Part shown: in pieces, positions 10,179 through 21,945 of the stretch
Layout of the letters: the number at the start of each line of letters is the position of its first letter
Numbering within the stretch: the stretch's first letter is position 1
Source: Larix kaempferi
Taxonomy: Eukaryota > Streptophyta > Pinopsida > Pinales > Pinaceae
DNA: 64,000 nucleotides
Direction of reading: 5' to 3'
Assembly: GCA_027924585.1 (NCBI GenBank)
Contig: BSBM01000252.1
Coordinates: forward strand, 3,162,001-3,226,000
The notes under the pieces: model-generated
Seen by the model: only the letters and a program-made list of their open reading frames with translations
Databases searched by the model: none
Told to the model about the DNA's origin: nothing
Made by a program: the position numbers and the translations under genes

Positions 10179-12519
10179 TTGACACCATCTGTCACCATTG
10201 AGTCCCCGAGACATTCTCGGTGCCTTAGGGGCAAGCCCCCACAGCACGGTTCACTTGACTCCACCCGTCATCGGCACAGATCATCATCACTTGATACCAC
10301 TTATCACAGATCTAGAGCCTTGTCACTTGAATCCACTCGTCAGTGGCATAGGACCCCGTCACCAGATATTGACACCCCTTACTTTACCTCTGATTCTGAG
10401 CTAGAGTCTGAGAACCTCATTTACACTGCCCCTACTAGCCCCATGGCTGGCACGAATTCGACTCCTTTTGTTATAGGGACCATTGGTGGCACATCCACCA
10501 CTACACCAGTTACTACACCTACTTTGGGTATGCCCTCCATGGGGCCCCCATCTACAGTTCCCCTCACAGCACCTATTCCCATAGCGGTAATACCGATCCC
10601 CACTCCATCAGTGGCTCACACTACCCATGGTGGTACAGGCCCATCCTATACTACCTCAGTTCCCCCACTTGGGGGAACCATCCCAAATCCTGTCCCTCCG
10701 CTTGGGGGCATTGGCCCCAACTTGGTCCAACCCACTACTGTGTGACATCCTTCTTCCAATTTTCCATTCATGGCTAGCCTCAACCTACCTGACCTAGCCA
10801 GATTGACCAACGACCCTATCCGACACGACCCTACGTGGCCTCATATGCCTACCAAGCTCCCCTCTGACATCCCTAAGTTCGAGGGCAAGGCCGGTGAGGA
10901 CCCACAAAACCATACCATGTCTTTCCACCTATGGTGTTCCTCCAACTCCATAGTGGACGACTCTGTTCACCTCCGTCTCTTACAGTGCACCTTCACTGGC
11001 TCTGCAACCAAGTGGTATATCGAGAAACCCCATGGGACCCATGCCACCTTTGCTTCCCTTGCCTCGACCTTCCTGCAGTTCTTCCAGTTGCCTGTCCGCT
11101 ATGATGCGGGCATTGAGATCCTCCTATCCTGCAGACAAAACACGGCTACCCATATCATGGACCACATTCATGAGTGGCGTCGACGCCGTAGCTTATGCAA
11201 GATCAAATTAGACGACCGTATCTTCCTAGATTGATTCCTCAAATCCCTTCTCCCTGTCATTGCTAAGGATGTGGCATCAGAAAGACCCCAGTCTGAAGAA
11301 GAGGCCATCCTTAAGGCACAGCAGTTCGACCTCATTTACACCCAGTCGGGTTATCTCTATACCATTATACCTGACGCCCCTCGCGGCGAGTCCTCCCATC
11401 ACGATGCGCCGGGGGAATCCCACACTGCAGACGACATCATTGGTCGTGTTTCTTCACATCCCCAACCCTTTTCCATAGCACATCCTACCCCAGGCCCCGA
11501 CCTTTCGCGGGCCACCTCACAATCTGGGGCCACCAACTCATATGCTCCTATGACACATCACCATCATTCCCATGGACCCACCTGTCCACCTCAGTGCTTC
11601 GGTCATGCACCCCCTACTTATAACCCCCCGGTCGCACCTCAGCCCTATTACCACCAGCAGGCTGCACCAACTCCTGCGCCTTCCCAAGCCCAACCAGCTT
11701 ATTACCCGCCACAGGCAGCCCCTGCGGCAAACCCACAACCTGCTCCGTAGACATATCAGCAGCCTCCTCAAGGTTCTGCACCTACGCAACCTCCACCTAC
11801 ATATCACCCACCGTAGCCTGCTCTCGCACCTGCACAACCTCAAAACCCACCTGCTGCTCAAGGGCAAGTTTACGCCCAAAACAACCCAAAGCCAAAACCA
11901 GAACAACCAACGCAACCAGGGCCAACAAAATCAAGGCAAGGGCCGTAATCATGGGAACAACCAACCTACAGACCAAGGTGGTCAACCGGCTAATCCCCCA
12001 GACAACAACAACGCGGACCCCGCTAACCAAAACCCTGATCGCCCGCCCAAACAGGCTAAAAACCCCAACCTGCGAACAAACCATCCTTGTTCTATTTGTG
12101 GGCTCTATGGCCACTACACACATGCTTGCCCACACTTGGAGCGAGCTCGTCAACTTTGGGTTGATGAGGCCCATTGCCAAGGGCATGCGGCTCCTCAAGC
12201 ACCGCCCAACCCCCCACAACCTCAGCAACCGCCTTTGGTGCTGCAAAACCCCTTACAAACCCAAGGCGTGGTGAACACTCAGCCATTGGCCCCTGCTCAA
12301 GCCAACGCGCAACCCCAACAACAACAGATCACATACGCCGCTCCTGATCAACCCATGTTTGACTCAGGTACCCACCATTTGTTGATGATGTCTTCTGCTG
12401 ATGTCAACCTCCAGACCCGTCGAAACCAATATGGCTCCACCTATGAAGCTCCTCCTGCTGATAAAACCCCTACGCTCATCCCACTGATCAAGCATTACGC
12501 ATACCCCCGCCTCCACTAG
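10179..12519 (+). pseudogene. Element D gag (Tat-like gypsy) with Retrotrans_gag domain and zinc knuckle
   Basis: A low-complexity Ser/Pro/Thr-rich N-terminus (10179-10742) is followed in the same frame by the capsid-type domain: MASLNLPDLARLTNDP, KLPSDIPKFEGKAGEDPQNH, FHLWCSSNSI and ATKWYIE, to about 11330. After that come a His/Gln/Pro-rich linker and, in another frame, a zinc knuckle of CX2CX4HX4C spacing (CSICGLYGHYTHAC, near 12090-12135). Stops are TGA 10743-10745, TGA 11232-11234 and TAG at about 11748, and one frame change occurs near 11880. The same domain is found in element F. The protein would form the particle core; this copy cannot make it intact. Confidence 0.85.
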
Positions 12520-14723
12520 AGGGCGCTCCCAAAGCACCCCATTTCCCGCTTCGCCGTATCAACAACAACCCCAATGCGCGGGCTGCGTCTAACTACAACA
12601 TCGTCGATGACTTAGCCCAATCTCCCGCAGCCATGTTTGCATTAGAAGTCTTGAAAAACTGCCCTTCCCAACGCAAGACTTTACTCTCCGCCATTGGGGC
12701 GATTGATCCACATGATTCGAATTTGATGGCATTTGATTTGGACCAATCCGAACCACGCCTTCCTTCCTCCTTATCATTCCAAGTTTCTGTTTCCGTTCGG
12801 AATCTTGTCATCCATCGATGCATCATCGATGAAGGTGCCTCCACATGCGTCATGTCTACTTTCGTATGGCAGAAGTTGGGATCCCCTACTCTCCAGTAGT
12901 CCACCACTGTATTACGCGCCTACGACGATCGGTCGGCCTAGCCCCAAGGCCTCCTACCCAATGTCCCTGTCCAGTTAGGTGGTAAAACCGTACTTATCAA
13001 CATCGAGGTAATCAATGCCCAATTGGATTATAAACTTTTACTTGGCCGCAGTTACATGTACGCCATGCGGGCGGTTGCCTCTTCCGTTTTTCGCACCATG
13101 ATGTTCCCCCACGAGGGACGCGTGGTCAAGGTTGACCAGCTCACCTACTATGATCCCAGTGCTCCCGCAGCACCCGAAAATGTTCTCCCCATGGTTGAAC
13201 AACCTGTTTCTCGTGCCACCACCTCGTTTGTCTCCTCTACAGGGCCTGGAGTTTACTCAGACGCGCCGATGACCTCCACCTTTCAGTCTATCCCTCCCCC
13301 GTCATCTACGCCCGAAGTGTCTGACTTATGCACCCTGTCCCATGATAACCAAACACCTAACAATCAATCACCCTTGTTGCCTAAACCACCACTGGTACCT
13401 AGCCACATTGGTGTTACACCTATCCATACAATCCCCTTCCTAGTCCCTCCATCGGGAGTAGTAAGCGTCCCGGTTATGGCTACCCTTAGCCTCCCTAGGT
13501 TAACCTTGGGATTACTCGTCTAGTACCTTTCGCCTCCCGTTCCCCCACCGACACCAAGCGTCTTCCTCCAACCGGTGCAACCCATGGCTACTACTACTCA
13601 ACCACCTCCCGGTGTCGCTACCCCGTCGTCATCCATGAACCCCCCTCCTCCTTCTCCCAAATCAACTGGGGGTAGAGGACCACAACCTTACACTACTGTA
13701 CCACCTCCCAAGATGGTCAAAAACCCCCCAGTGTTTCATGCTCCTCCCAAATGCTCGTTGTGCGATGAGTTAAGCCATGCGACTCATCAGTGCCCACAGT
13801 TACCCGCATTACAGGAACACATGCAGATGCTGGATGACGACCCCAACATCCCGGTTGTCAAACTCAACCCCACCCCCAAGCCTAAAGATAAATCCCTACG
13901 CATTAACCATCCCTGTGCCATATGCGGTGTTTATGGGCATTACTCACATCATTGTCCCGATCTCTTGGATTACAGAGCGGCTCTCTATGAGATGAACAAT
14001 CTGGATCTTGAGACGGCACCACCCACCATTGAGGAAATCCACCCTCCGGTCTCCTCCCCTCCAGGAGAGGTTAATACCATTTATATGATCTCTTCAACCA
14101 CTTCCCCCTCGTCACCCGATTTGACGACACCAACTTTCTGTACTGATGAGGAGATTCTTGAGGCTCTCACGGCCCCGAATTATCCCTGGGATGATATGCA
14201 TCATCGTTCCTACTTCATTCCAGAAGAATCCTCCTCTAGCACAACTACCCAATTCACGGTCGAATCCAAAGACTTCCTTCCCACCAAGGTCGACTGGTTC
14301 AAGGACCCTATTCCTGCTCCTGACGCCTTCGAGGAGGGTAACATGGCCAACATCTCACCCTTCATCCACATAGATATCTCTGACCCATCTGGCGTCAATG
14401 AATGCATTGCCTTAGGAGCCTCCTGCAGTGAACAAGAGATTGAGGAGTACCGAAAACTCTTCCAAGAATTCCGTGATGTCTTTGCCTGGTCCTATACCGA
14501 AATGCCTGGTCTTAACCCCGCTATCATAGAGCACCACCTTAACACCTTTGAGTCAAGGGGCATAATAGATTCCCTCGACCCTGGGATAGGGGGCCTGGTC
14601 AATCATTTTGAGCCTACCCCATCACATTTATCTCAGCATGTCAAGGAACCCATCGTTCAAACCAACACATATGTGATCCACAATCACAAACCCTATGCAC
14701 ATAGCATGGGGGCAGGTCATTAA
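12520..14723 (+). pseudogene. Element D protease and linker region; RT, RNase H and integrase absent
   Basis: One frame with three stops (12897, about 12939, 13521). It starts with a pre-protease block (EVLKNCPSQRKTLLSAIGAID), then the protease around CIIDEGASTCVMS and DYKLLLGRSYMYAMRAVAS (about 12815-13120). It continues with two more zinc knuckles (CSLCDELSHATHQC near 13755; CAICGVYGHYSHHC near 13917). Last comes the linker that precedes RT in relatives (PWDDMHHRSYFIPE; YRKLFQEFRDVFAWSYTEMPG). In F that linker runs straight into RT, whereas here the similarity stops near 14560 and no RT follows. D is therefore a non-autonomous gag-protease element. Zinc knuckles on both sides of the protease are unusual. 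Confidence 0.85.
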
Positions 14724-15529
14724 CCTTGCTCACTTTTTTCACATTTGTGATCTCAGCCATTTTTAAGGTCACATATCACTTGTATATTTGATTTTATACA
14801 CCTAGTTATTTTCTTTGACCATTTCGGAGTCCTTATGACCTCCATTTTTTGCACCATTTGGAGTGCCGGATTCATATTTCCATGCCCGTGATGATGCTTG
14901 AGATCATTTATCGCTCTCACCAGGACCAATATCAATATTATGTCCCGACACCTTGTCTCCCCATTTTGCATGCCACATCGGCCTTTATCCATTTTTGATG
15001 CTCTTTATATCGCCGGATTCATTTTTCCAAGCCCGTGATGATGCTTGATATAATTTCTCACTCTCACCCCCATATTTTTTGGGTATTTTTTTCGAAACAC
15101 CCCTCGTCGCCTTGATTTGCGTGCCACATCGGGCATTCTCCATTTTTCACATATTTTATATCATTGGATTCATTTTTCCAATCTCGTGATGATGCTTGAG
15201 ATCATTTCTCGCTCTCACCTGGTACAATTTCAACATTGTGTCTCGACACCTTGTTGCCTCGATTTGCATGCCACATTGGCCGCCATCGGATTGTTCCACA
15301 CTTTTACATGAGCCATTCACTCCTATCATACTGCAAATGTTTCGTTATTTTGCCACCATTTCATTCACCTCGCAAGGAGGCTCACCAGTGTTCCCCCCCA
15401 CCCTTGTTCTTGGTCATCATACATGTTCCTTGATTGAACACTTCCTCCTTGCTTGGCCATTCCTTTTGTTCTGTATAATTTTATCCATTTTTCGGGCTGG
15501 ACAAGTCCTTTATGAAAAAGGCACTTAGG
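14724..15529 (+). repeat. Element D 3' noncoding region: three diverged copies of a unit of about 150 bp
   Basis: Three imperfect copies between about 14840 and 15300 share CCGTGATGATGCTTGA, TTCTCGCTCTCACC and TTGCATGCCACAT. No coding similarity is visible. I see nothing recognisable in 15300-15529. Confidence 0.6.
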
Positions 15530-15985
15530 GAGTTTTCCTTAAGCTCTTTTCTGACTCCTAAAACAATGAAAAGATCACCGAGCAATCTTGCTTCCTTTCA
15601 TGCTCGTTAAAGTACCTGAAAGGGCGTCTATCTGGTATAAGTTTAACCCTTTTCTGGACCTGGTAGACTAATTACGAAAAATGAATACTCTAGTCACACC
15701 GTCTAGAAGAGTTCTTCATTGCATCCTTTTATGCTTCTTTGGGCCTTGGAGACTAAACATACGAAAAACAACCCCCTGGAGTCTTCTTATTTTCTTTCAG
15801 ACTCTCTAAAATTGAAAGCAACCACAAGCATGAACTGTCCTGGGCTCATATAAATCCACACGACAGTACCATTCCATTACTTCCGAGTCTTCTTATCGCT
15901 TTCGGACTCCTTAAAATTGAAAGAAACCACGAGCATGAACTGTCCTGGGCTCGTATAAATCCACACGACAGTATCATTTTACACA
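15530..15985 (+). promoter_or_regulatory. Element D 3' region: run of pseudoknot-like RNA modules
   Basis: Adjacent modules each carry two crossing helices. Module 15579-15623: CGAGC 15579 with GCTCG 15602, and CCTTTCA 15594 with TGAAAGG 15617. Module 15626-15682: GTCTATCTGG 15626 with CCTGGTAGAC 15659, and CCTTTTCTG 15648 with a partly matching CGAAAAAT 15675. Module 15779-15818: GAGTC with GACTC, and CTTTCA 15794 with TGAAAG 15813. Module 15929-15972: ACGAGC 15929 with GCTCGT 15949, and ACTGTC 15939 with GACAGT 15967. The first copy of the last type (about 15834-15873) keeps the second helix but has lost two pairs of the first at CpG sites. The pairing is seen in sequence; that it forms in RNA is inferred. 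Confidence 0.65.
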
Positions 15986-17306
15986 CACTTCTTCTAGTTC
16001 CTTAACCCATGAAGAAGTACCCTCCCGTGCCTCCTGGCACTATGATCGATCATCTCGGCAGCACCCCCAATCAGGTCTCCTTTGTTCAGAGTGTTCTGCA
16101 GTCTCCTGCCATTTTACCCCAGCTTGCGTCTCCCTCAGCCCAGTTACCCTCCCATATGCATTACAGCTATGATCCCTCTCCCATCATTCAGTTTCATATG
16201 CTGCCAGATCATCCCCATTATCATACTCTGAACAAAGGAAGTTTGAGTCCACCCACTCTGCTTGCCCAGTTGTTCCCCCACAGTTTGTCAGTCCTGGCCT
16301 CAGTACTATCACATTTCGGTTCTCCACCTCGCGCTCCTGTCAAGGAAACATTATTGCCTTGATAGTTGCAGGTCTCCCTCTGTCGACAACAACTCCTCTA
16401 TTCCATAGGATAGGCCCAGAGGTCCCTATGCCTTGGACTCATCACCATCTATGGTAAGTGCCTACGGATCATTCTGCGAGGAGTCATCATTGCCTCTCCG
16501 AGTGGTTGTTTCTCACATGCTCGACTTCAACACCTTGATCGCATCGTCGAGAATCACGTAGGGTTATATCCCATCAGTTTCTAGTCGAAGACCCCGGATT
16601 TCCCCCGACTCTAGCACATTGGTGAGTCACTTCGGAACACCTAGTTGTATGTTCCCGTGGATGTCCGGGCTGCGTTGGCGATTGTATTTGGAAGCCATCC
16701 AGCTATATGCTTCCTTGAGTACCCAGTTCCGTTCCAGTTCAGTGTACCATCGAGGTTATTGCTCCCAGTCATTATGATCCAGCAGCTCATCCATTCCTCT
16801 GGTACCCCCAGTCAGCAGCACTGTTGATATTCCAGTGCACCAGTTCTTCAGTTCACACATGATCATCCCAGCAGTATGTCCTAGATTTGTGTCCCCTCTG
16901 GACTCTTATGATGTACACAGTGGTTATTTATCTTATAGGTCCCCCTTTTCGGGCCTCACAGTTCTGTTTATGTATCTTGATACGAGCATGGGTATGCCCG
17001 CCTCGTCCATATATTGAGATTCTTCCTCATTCAGTATTTGAGGTCATGTATATGTCAGGTCCCCATTTTTTGGACCCCATTGTTATTGTTATGTTATATC
17101 CTGATACGAGCATGGGTATGCCCGCCTCGTCCATATGATCAGATGATTCCTCATCCATTATTGAGGTTATGTACTTTTAGTTCTTGCAGTTTGTTCGGGA
17201 TCATTGTTCCGGGCTTCAGTTTGTTTCTTCTCTTCTCTCCACACCCCAGGAAAACCATTCATGACTTATGATGTCCATCGGCCATACGATGAGCTCCTGC
17301 CCTCGC
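15986..17306 (+). other. Element D 3' noncoding region, distal part
   Basis: No credible gene. Two copies of a unit of about 125 bp lie near 16905-17140, each with TACGAGCATGGGTATGCCCG followed by CCTCGTCCATA. The rest shows no repeats or protein similarity that I can recognise. Confidence 0.5.
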
Positions 17307-17322
17307 ACATCAGGGGGCAATC
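17307..17322 (+). other. Polypurine tract of element D
   Basis: CACATCAGGGGGCAATC directly precedes the 3' LTR start (TGTTAAC at 17323). The same ending appears before the 3' LTRs of E (CATTAGGGGGCATC) and F (CACATTAGGGGGAATC, minus strand), further linking the three. It marks where plus-strand DNA synthesis would start. Confidence 0.75.
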
Positions 17323-18005
17323 TGTTAACACCCAAAAAGTGTTCACTACCTCATCTACCTCATTACATGGCTCATTTGCCCATTTTCCTACCATATTTCC
17401 CTTAAAAACCCTAAAAATCCCACTAAAAAGCCTCCAAAAGGCCTAAAATGCCTCCAAAAGGCCACAAAACCATCAAAAAAGCCTCAAAAAGACTAAAAAA
17501 CCCCTTTTTCCTCCAAAAATATCAAAATCCCTCTAAAAAGGGAATAAAAAATATAAAATAATGAGGAAAAGGAGGAAAAAAACCCTATACAGCTGCCCTA
17601 AAACCATATGGTTCCCAAAACCATATGGTTCCCAAAACCATGGGCCAGCACTCCACCACCAAAAAACTATAAATAGGTGGTGGAGACCCCTTATTCCATA
17701 TCCACAATCAAGTATACCCTTACTCTGCCAAAATCTCTCTTGAAACCCTAGCTCACCCTTGAGCTACTTTCACCTTGAGAGCCCCTTTTGGCCCATTCCC
17801 ACCATTGGAGAAAGAGAAGGAGCACATTGGAGCTTGGAGCAACCCTCTTGGACATTGCAAGAGCTTCACCAACCTTCACATTGGAGGTAATATTAATACA
17901 AAAACCATTATTTACATCTGGTTGTTTATGTTTCATGCACATGTTTTAGAGTAGTTTACATTTCTGTTTTAGCTTAATAATTTACATTTACTGAACTGCT
18001 ACTAA
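17323..18005 (+). repeat. Element D 3' LTR, first part (split by element E)
   Basis: Matches 7799 onward. It ends at ACTAA (18001-18005), the target duplication of E, and resumes at 27563. It differs from the 5' LTR at scattered bases and by a duplicated 18-bp piece containing CCATATGGTTCCC near 17605-17642. Confidence 0.93.
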
Positions 18006-19061
18006 TGTTATAGCTTGAAATGACACCTCTCCGTCCGTGACGACACTTGTTTCCCTTGGTCGCATGACGACACTTCTTGAGATCAAGTTCAGTCACACAA
18101 CAGGACAATTGTGGATGGAGGAGTCATTTGGGACACTAAAAATGGTTGAAATTACCTCATTCTTGACCCATTTGATGTATATGACCCTTAGGAACATTTT
18201 TCCAGACCAAACCATCTCCTGAAAATGAGCAGAAAAGCCTGTTTTTGGCCATTTTTCACTATGAGCGCGACTCTACTGTTATAATAGTAGCGTGTGTACG
18301 CGACTTTACCTCATTCAAAGTAGCGCCCATTGCCATATGTACGCGACTTTGTGTACTGTAGAGTAGGGTACACTCTTGTTTTGGTCAAAATCTCGAAATT
18401 CGAGTAAGTTAAGTTGGTTGGGAAACCTCTTGAGTGGTTATAACTTCTTTTCCTCTTCCTCATTGATTATATAAGGAGGGTAGAAGGGCCATGTGAAAGG
18501 AGCAAGCCTAATTGCAAAGTTATGCTGGAGGAATGGAGACCCTCATCCCCCTCTCTTGTGCTTCAGTTTTGGTAAACCCTAGTACAATTGCTTAGAGGCT
18601 GGGATCCTTGGAGAACGGAAGCAGGAGACCTTGAATCTAGGTTTCGTGAAGTGCCAAGCTTGAAGGAAGGTATAATTGTATGTACTTGCTTTCATTCATT
18701 AATAAAGATCAGACGTTCTTCTCTTTCCAAATATGACCTATTAATGTGTCTTAATATTTGATCACTGTTTGATTATAGTTTGATGTCTCTTTCTATTATG
18801 AATATCAGTCTTATATATGTAGTCAAATGTATTTGAGAAAGGTATCAAGTTGTTTTGCAGGTCTGGGCATTGCGACACTGGATAAGCATTGAAGAGCAAG
18901 GGAGACAAAGCTAGGATCAACCTTCTGAATGAGGTGCCTATATCTCTAAACCCTAATCTCTTCATTTACTTATTGTACTTGCAGAATGCTTGTAAGTCTA
19001 TCTTTATCACCGTAAGTTGGTAGTTTCTCCCCTGAACTATAGGTGCATTTTCCCCACAACA
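18006..19061 (+). repeat. Element E (gypsy) 5' LTR
   Basis: A 1056-bp LTR starting TGTTATAGC and ending CCCCACAACA. It is the same length as the 3' copy at 26507-27562 and nearly identical to it. I found two differences, both G in the left copy and A in the right (near 18713 and 18858). The flanking duplication is ACTAA. Several GTAGCGC/GCGCTAC-type inverted motifs lie at about 18265-18370. Confidence 0.95.
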
Positions 19062-19064
19062 GAA

Positions 19065-19082
19065 TGGCGACTCCGCTGGGGA
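19065..19082 (+). other. Primer-binding site of element E
   Basis: TGGCGACTCCGCTGGGGA starts 3 nt after the LTR. F carries TGGCAACTCTGCTGGGGA at the equivalent place, which shows the two share a primer tRNA or closely related ones. Confidence 0.75.
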
Positions 19083-21138
19083 AAACCTAACTGCTTAGGG
19101 GTATCCAAGGTCATTTCTTCAGTCTTGTTTGATGGTCTTTGTTCATTTTATTGATTAGGATCAGTTAGTAGGCTCTGTTTGACCCTCCTGGGCTTTTTAC
19201 AGACCCTTCCCAACCCTTGCAAACCTTTGTGGACCCAGTTTGGGGGTTTTAACCCCGTTTTTTAGACTTTTTTTCTTGTACGCTACTGTTTGTACCACAC
19301 AGTAGCGCCCATACTGCTATGAGCGCTAGTTTCCTTCATACACAGTAGCGCCCATACTGCTATGAGCGCTAGTTTCCTTCATACACAGTAGCGCTCTAAA
19401 TCTGGGTTTGATTTTTTGAGTTTTTGGGTTGTGGACCCAAATCTGGGGGCTGTGGCTGCATTTTTTGGGGTCCCTGATGACCTTAGGTCTGTGTTAAACC
19501 CCTGTAAGTGGTCTCCCATCCTTGCACTGATCCTACATTCATGATTTGAACCTCTTTTGATCATTTTGGGCTTGTTTGGAAAGTTTTGGGGTTTGTTGAC
19601 TTAAGTTGGGGGGTTGTGGACCTGTTTGGTGTTTTGTACCCTAATTTGAGTCTGATTGAACTTGCTTGCCCCATTTCCGTTGGATTTGAAACCTCTTGAG
19701 TCTTTTTGACCCTGTTTGTATCTATTTGAGTGAAATTTCTCTTTTAGGTTGGTTTCTTGTCCTCCCTTATGCTTTTAGTTTTTCTTTTGTAGTGAAAGCT
19801 CAAGTGTTTTGGCTGTTGTTCAAGACCTTGTTTGCATTGTTTACGTGCAGACCTGACTTTACCAAACCATACTTCTTCGTAGGTCATTTGCTTCGTTTGG
19901 GTCTAAAAGTAGTTTTTGTACTCTTTTCCCAATGTTTGGCATGCTTACATCAATAAGAATTTGAAAGTCATATTGGTAGCTTTTACTGCTTCATAAAGAG
20001 AACCTGAAAGTTTCTTTGCTTTGCTTTGATAGTAGGCTAGTTTCAGTTTTTGTTTCTTACCTTTGAAAAGCATAAAGAATTTTGATTTATCTTATAAATA
20101 GAGTACCTTGCAAGTGGCTTAAAAGATTTTAGAGTGCTTTGCATCAAAAAGAACAAGTTTTCTTTTGCATACCTAGTTGCTTGAGTAGCTGCATTCTTAG
20201 GTTTTGAGTTTAATTTTTCACATTTAGACTTTATTTTTACCTTTTTTGCATTCAAAAGATTAAAAAATTGCATTTGCACATGCATTCTAGATCAGAATTT
20301 TAAGACTTGCATTGAAAAGAAAAAGATTTGTTTGGTGGTAAATATTTCATTTTCAGTACTCTATTTCTATTATAACCACTCTCACACACCCACTACCTTT
20401 TTGAGTAATCAAGTAACCTTTAAAATGAACTCTAATAAAATGAACTAGCAACATTTTCTTTTCTAGGTTACACTACACCAACTAGTTTTGGTTAGGATCT
20501 TGGGTTTAAAACACCTTAAACCACCCAAGATCACACATTGCGCAAAAATCGTAGTGAGACTATCATTAGGCAAACCCACCTCACTCAAAATTTGCCTGGG
20601 AGCATATGCAGTAGGTCAATGTGAGATCAGTTTGTGGGAATACCCCTCCTACTTTCTGTTCGAGCATACGCCAGGATCGGATTGCGTATTGGGGACTCTT
20701 TCGAGTTTCGGGCTTAGCTACCCTGCCCACGCTTTCTGATTCGACCGGTGACTGTTCCCCCAGGAATTTTCGGTGTTGTGGTATCCTTAGTATCAGACTC
20801 TAGGTTCATACACAGGTGACAGCGGAGGGTATATCTGCTGTACCTAGGACAGACGTGGGAGGAAATCCCTTGCAGGTCTTTGGGAGGGCGGTTGGGTGAT
20901 TCCAGCGCTTGCACCCTTAGTCATTGTATTGTGGACCCCGGGGTAACTGTCCTTCATCCTTCGTTGATCTGTTCTGGGCCCTCATCATCCCAGACTCTTC
21001 TCCGGAAGGCATCTGTTTGCCTGGTTTGATTTACTTAGGACCTTTTTTTTAGTGGTGTGCTCTTTGTGCTACTTTTTTTTTTAGTTTGCCTTAGAGAACT
21101 TCTTGTTCATTTGAGCAGGAAACTATGTCTAGCATTCC
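19083..21138 (+). other. Element E 5' leader
   Basis: Long noncoding leader. Near 19277-19395 are three GCGCTACTGT...ACAGTAGCGC-type stem motifs, the first with GCTACTGT and ACAGTAGC fully complementary. From about 20850 to 21025 the leader is close to 90% identical by eye to the leader of F (43900-44085, minus strand), although coding parts of E and F are much less alike. The rest is T-rich with no coding signal. Confidence 0.6.
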
Positions 21139-21945
21139 GTGCGAGTGCCAATCAAGGTACCCCTGTTCCGGGGGATCCTTGTGCTGTTCCATTCATTGGA
21201 AAACATTGGTGCTCCCTTAATGGCTACTTTGAATCTTCCTGGATTCACTATTGGGCTGCCGGGTTTGGTTGTTTTCCACTCCGAATGCCCTTGCATGCTC
21301 CTGACGCTTCTTTTGTGGCACCTCAAATCAAGAGCATCAGAACCCTGTGCCTCCTTTGCCAGTAACATCTTCTCCTCCTCCTTCTACCTCATGTGGCGAA
21401 AGTAGCAATACTAGTAACCAGCAGTCTAAAAGGAATAGACGGGGGAAGAATAGGAAGAAGATGCCAAAACAAGGGGGCAAGCACCCTGCCTCTGCAAATC
21501 ATGCAGGGGGCACCCACCCAGCCCTCTGGAGGTCATGCTGGGAGAAAACTTTTAGTCACTGAAAATCATACTGAAAGTTTGTCTTCAAACCACTGTCAGT
21601 CATGTTGAGGACACGTCATTGATCACTGCTAGCCATATTAATGACAAGTCACCAGTTCCTGTGAGTCATACTGGAGACACCAGATCAGCCACTGCAAGTC
21701 ATGCTGAGGGAGTTGACATTGTCGAAAAACCCAACAAACAGAAGCTTAAGTTCCCTTGTAAGTTTTGCGAGGGAGACCACCTTACTTACTTGTGCCCTGT
21801 ACTTCCAGAAGTGCAAAAAGTGTGGTCCTTAGTTCAAAAGTCTTCTGCTTCTGAGCAACCAGCCTCTGTGAGTCATGCTGGGGGCAAGCTGTCAGCCAAT
21901 GCTAGTCATGCTGAGAGTACTGACGTTGTAAAGGAAGGAGTCTAA
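21139..21945 (+). pseudogene. Element E reduced gag region with His-Ala-Gly repeats and zinc knuckle
   Basis: The frame carries MATLNLPGFTIGL (from 21220), which matches the start of the D and F capsid domain, but the domain itself is missing. What follows is stop-rich to about 21600. It then continues as short repeats around SHTGDTRSATASHAEG and SVSHAGGKLSANASHAES, with a zinc knuckle of CX2CX4HX4C spacing (CKFCEGDHLTYLC) near 21760. A second knuckle-like copy (CKGDHLTHRC) follows the TAA at 21943. The capsid part appears deleted, so E probably depended on another element's particle. Confidence 0.65.

Noticed and set aside
10760-12519. Several minus-strand frames (for example 11538-11915 and 11797-12246) rich in Arg, Trp and Leu
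   Set aside because: Shadows of the Pro/Gln/His-rich gag linker of element D on the other strand.
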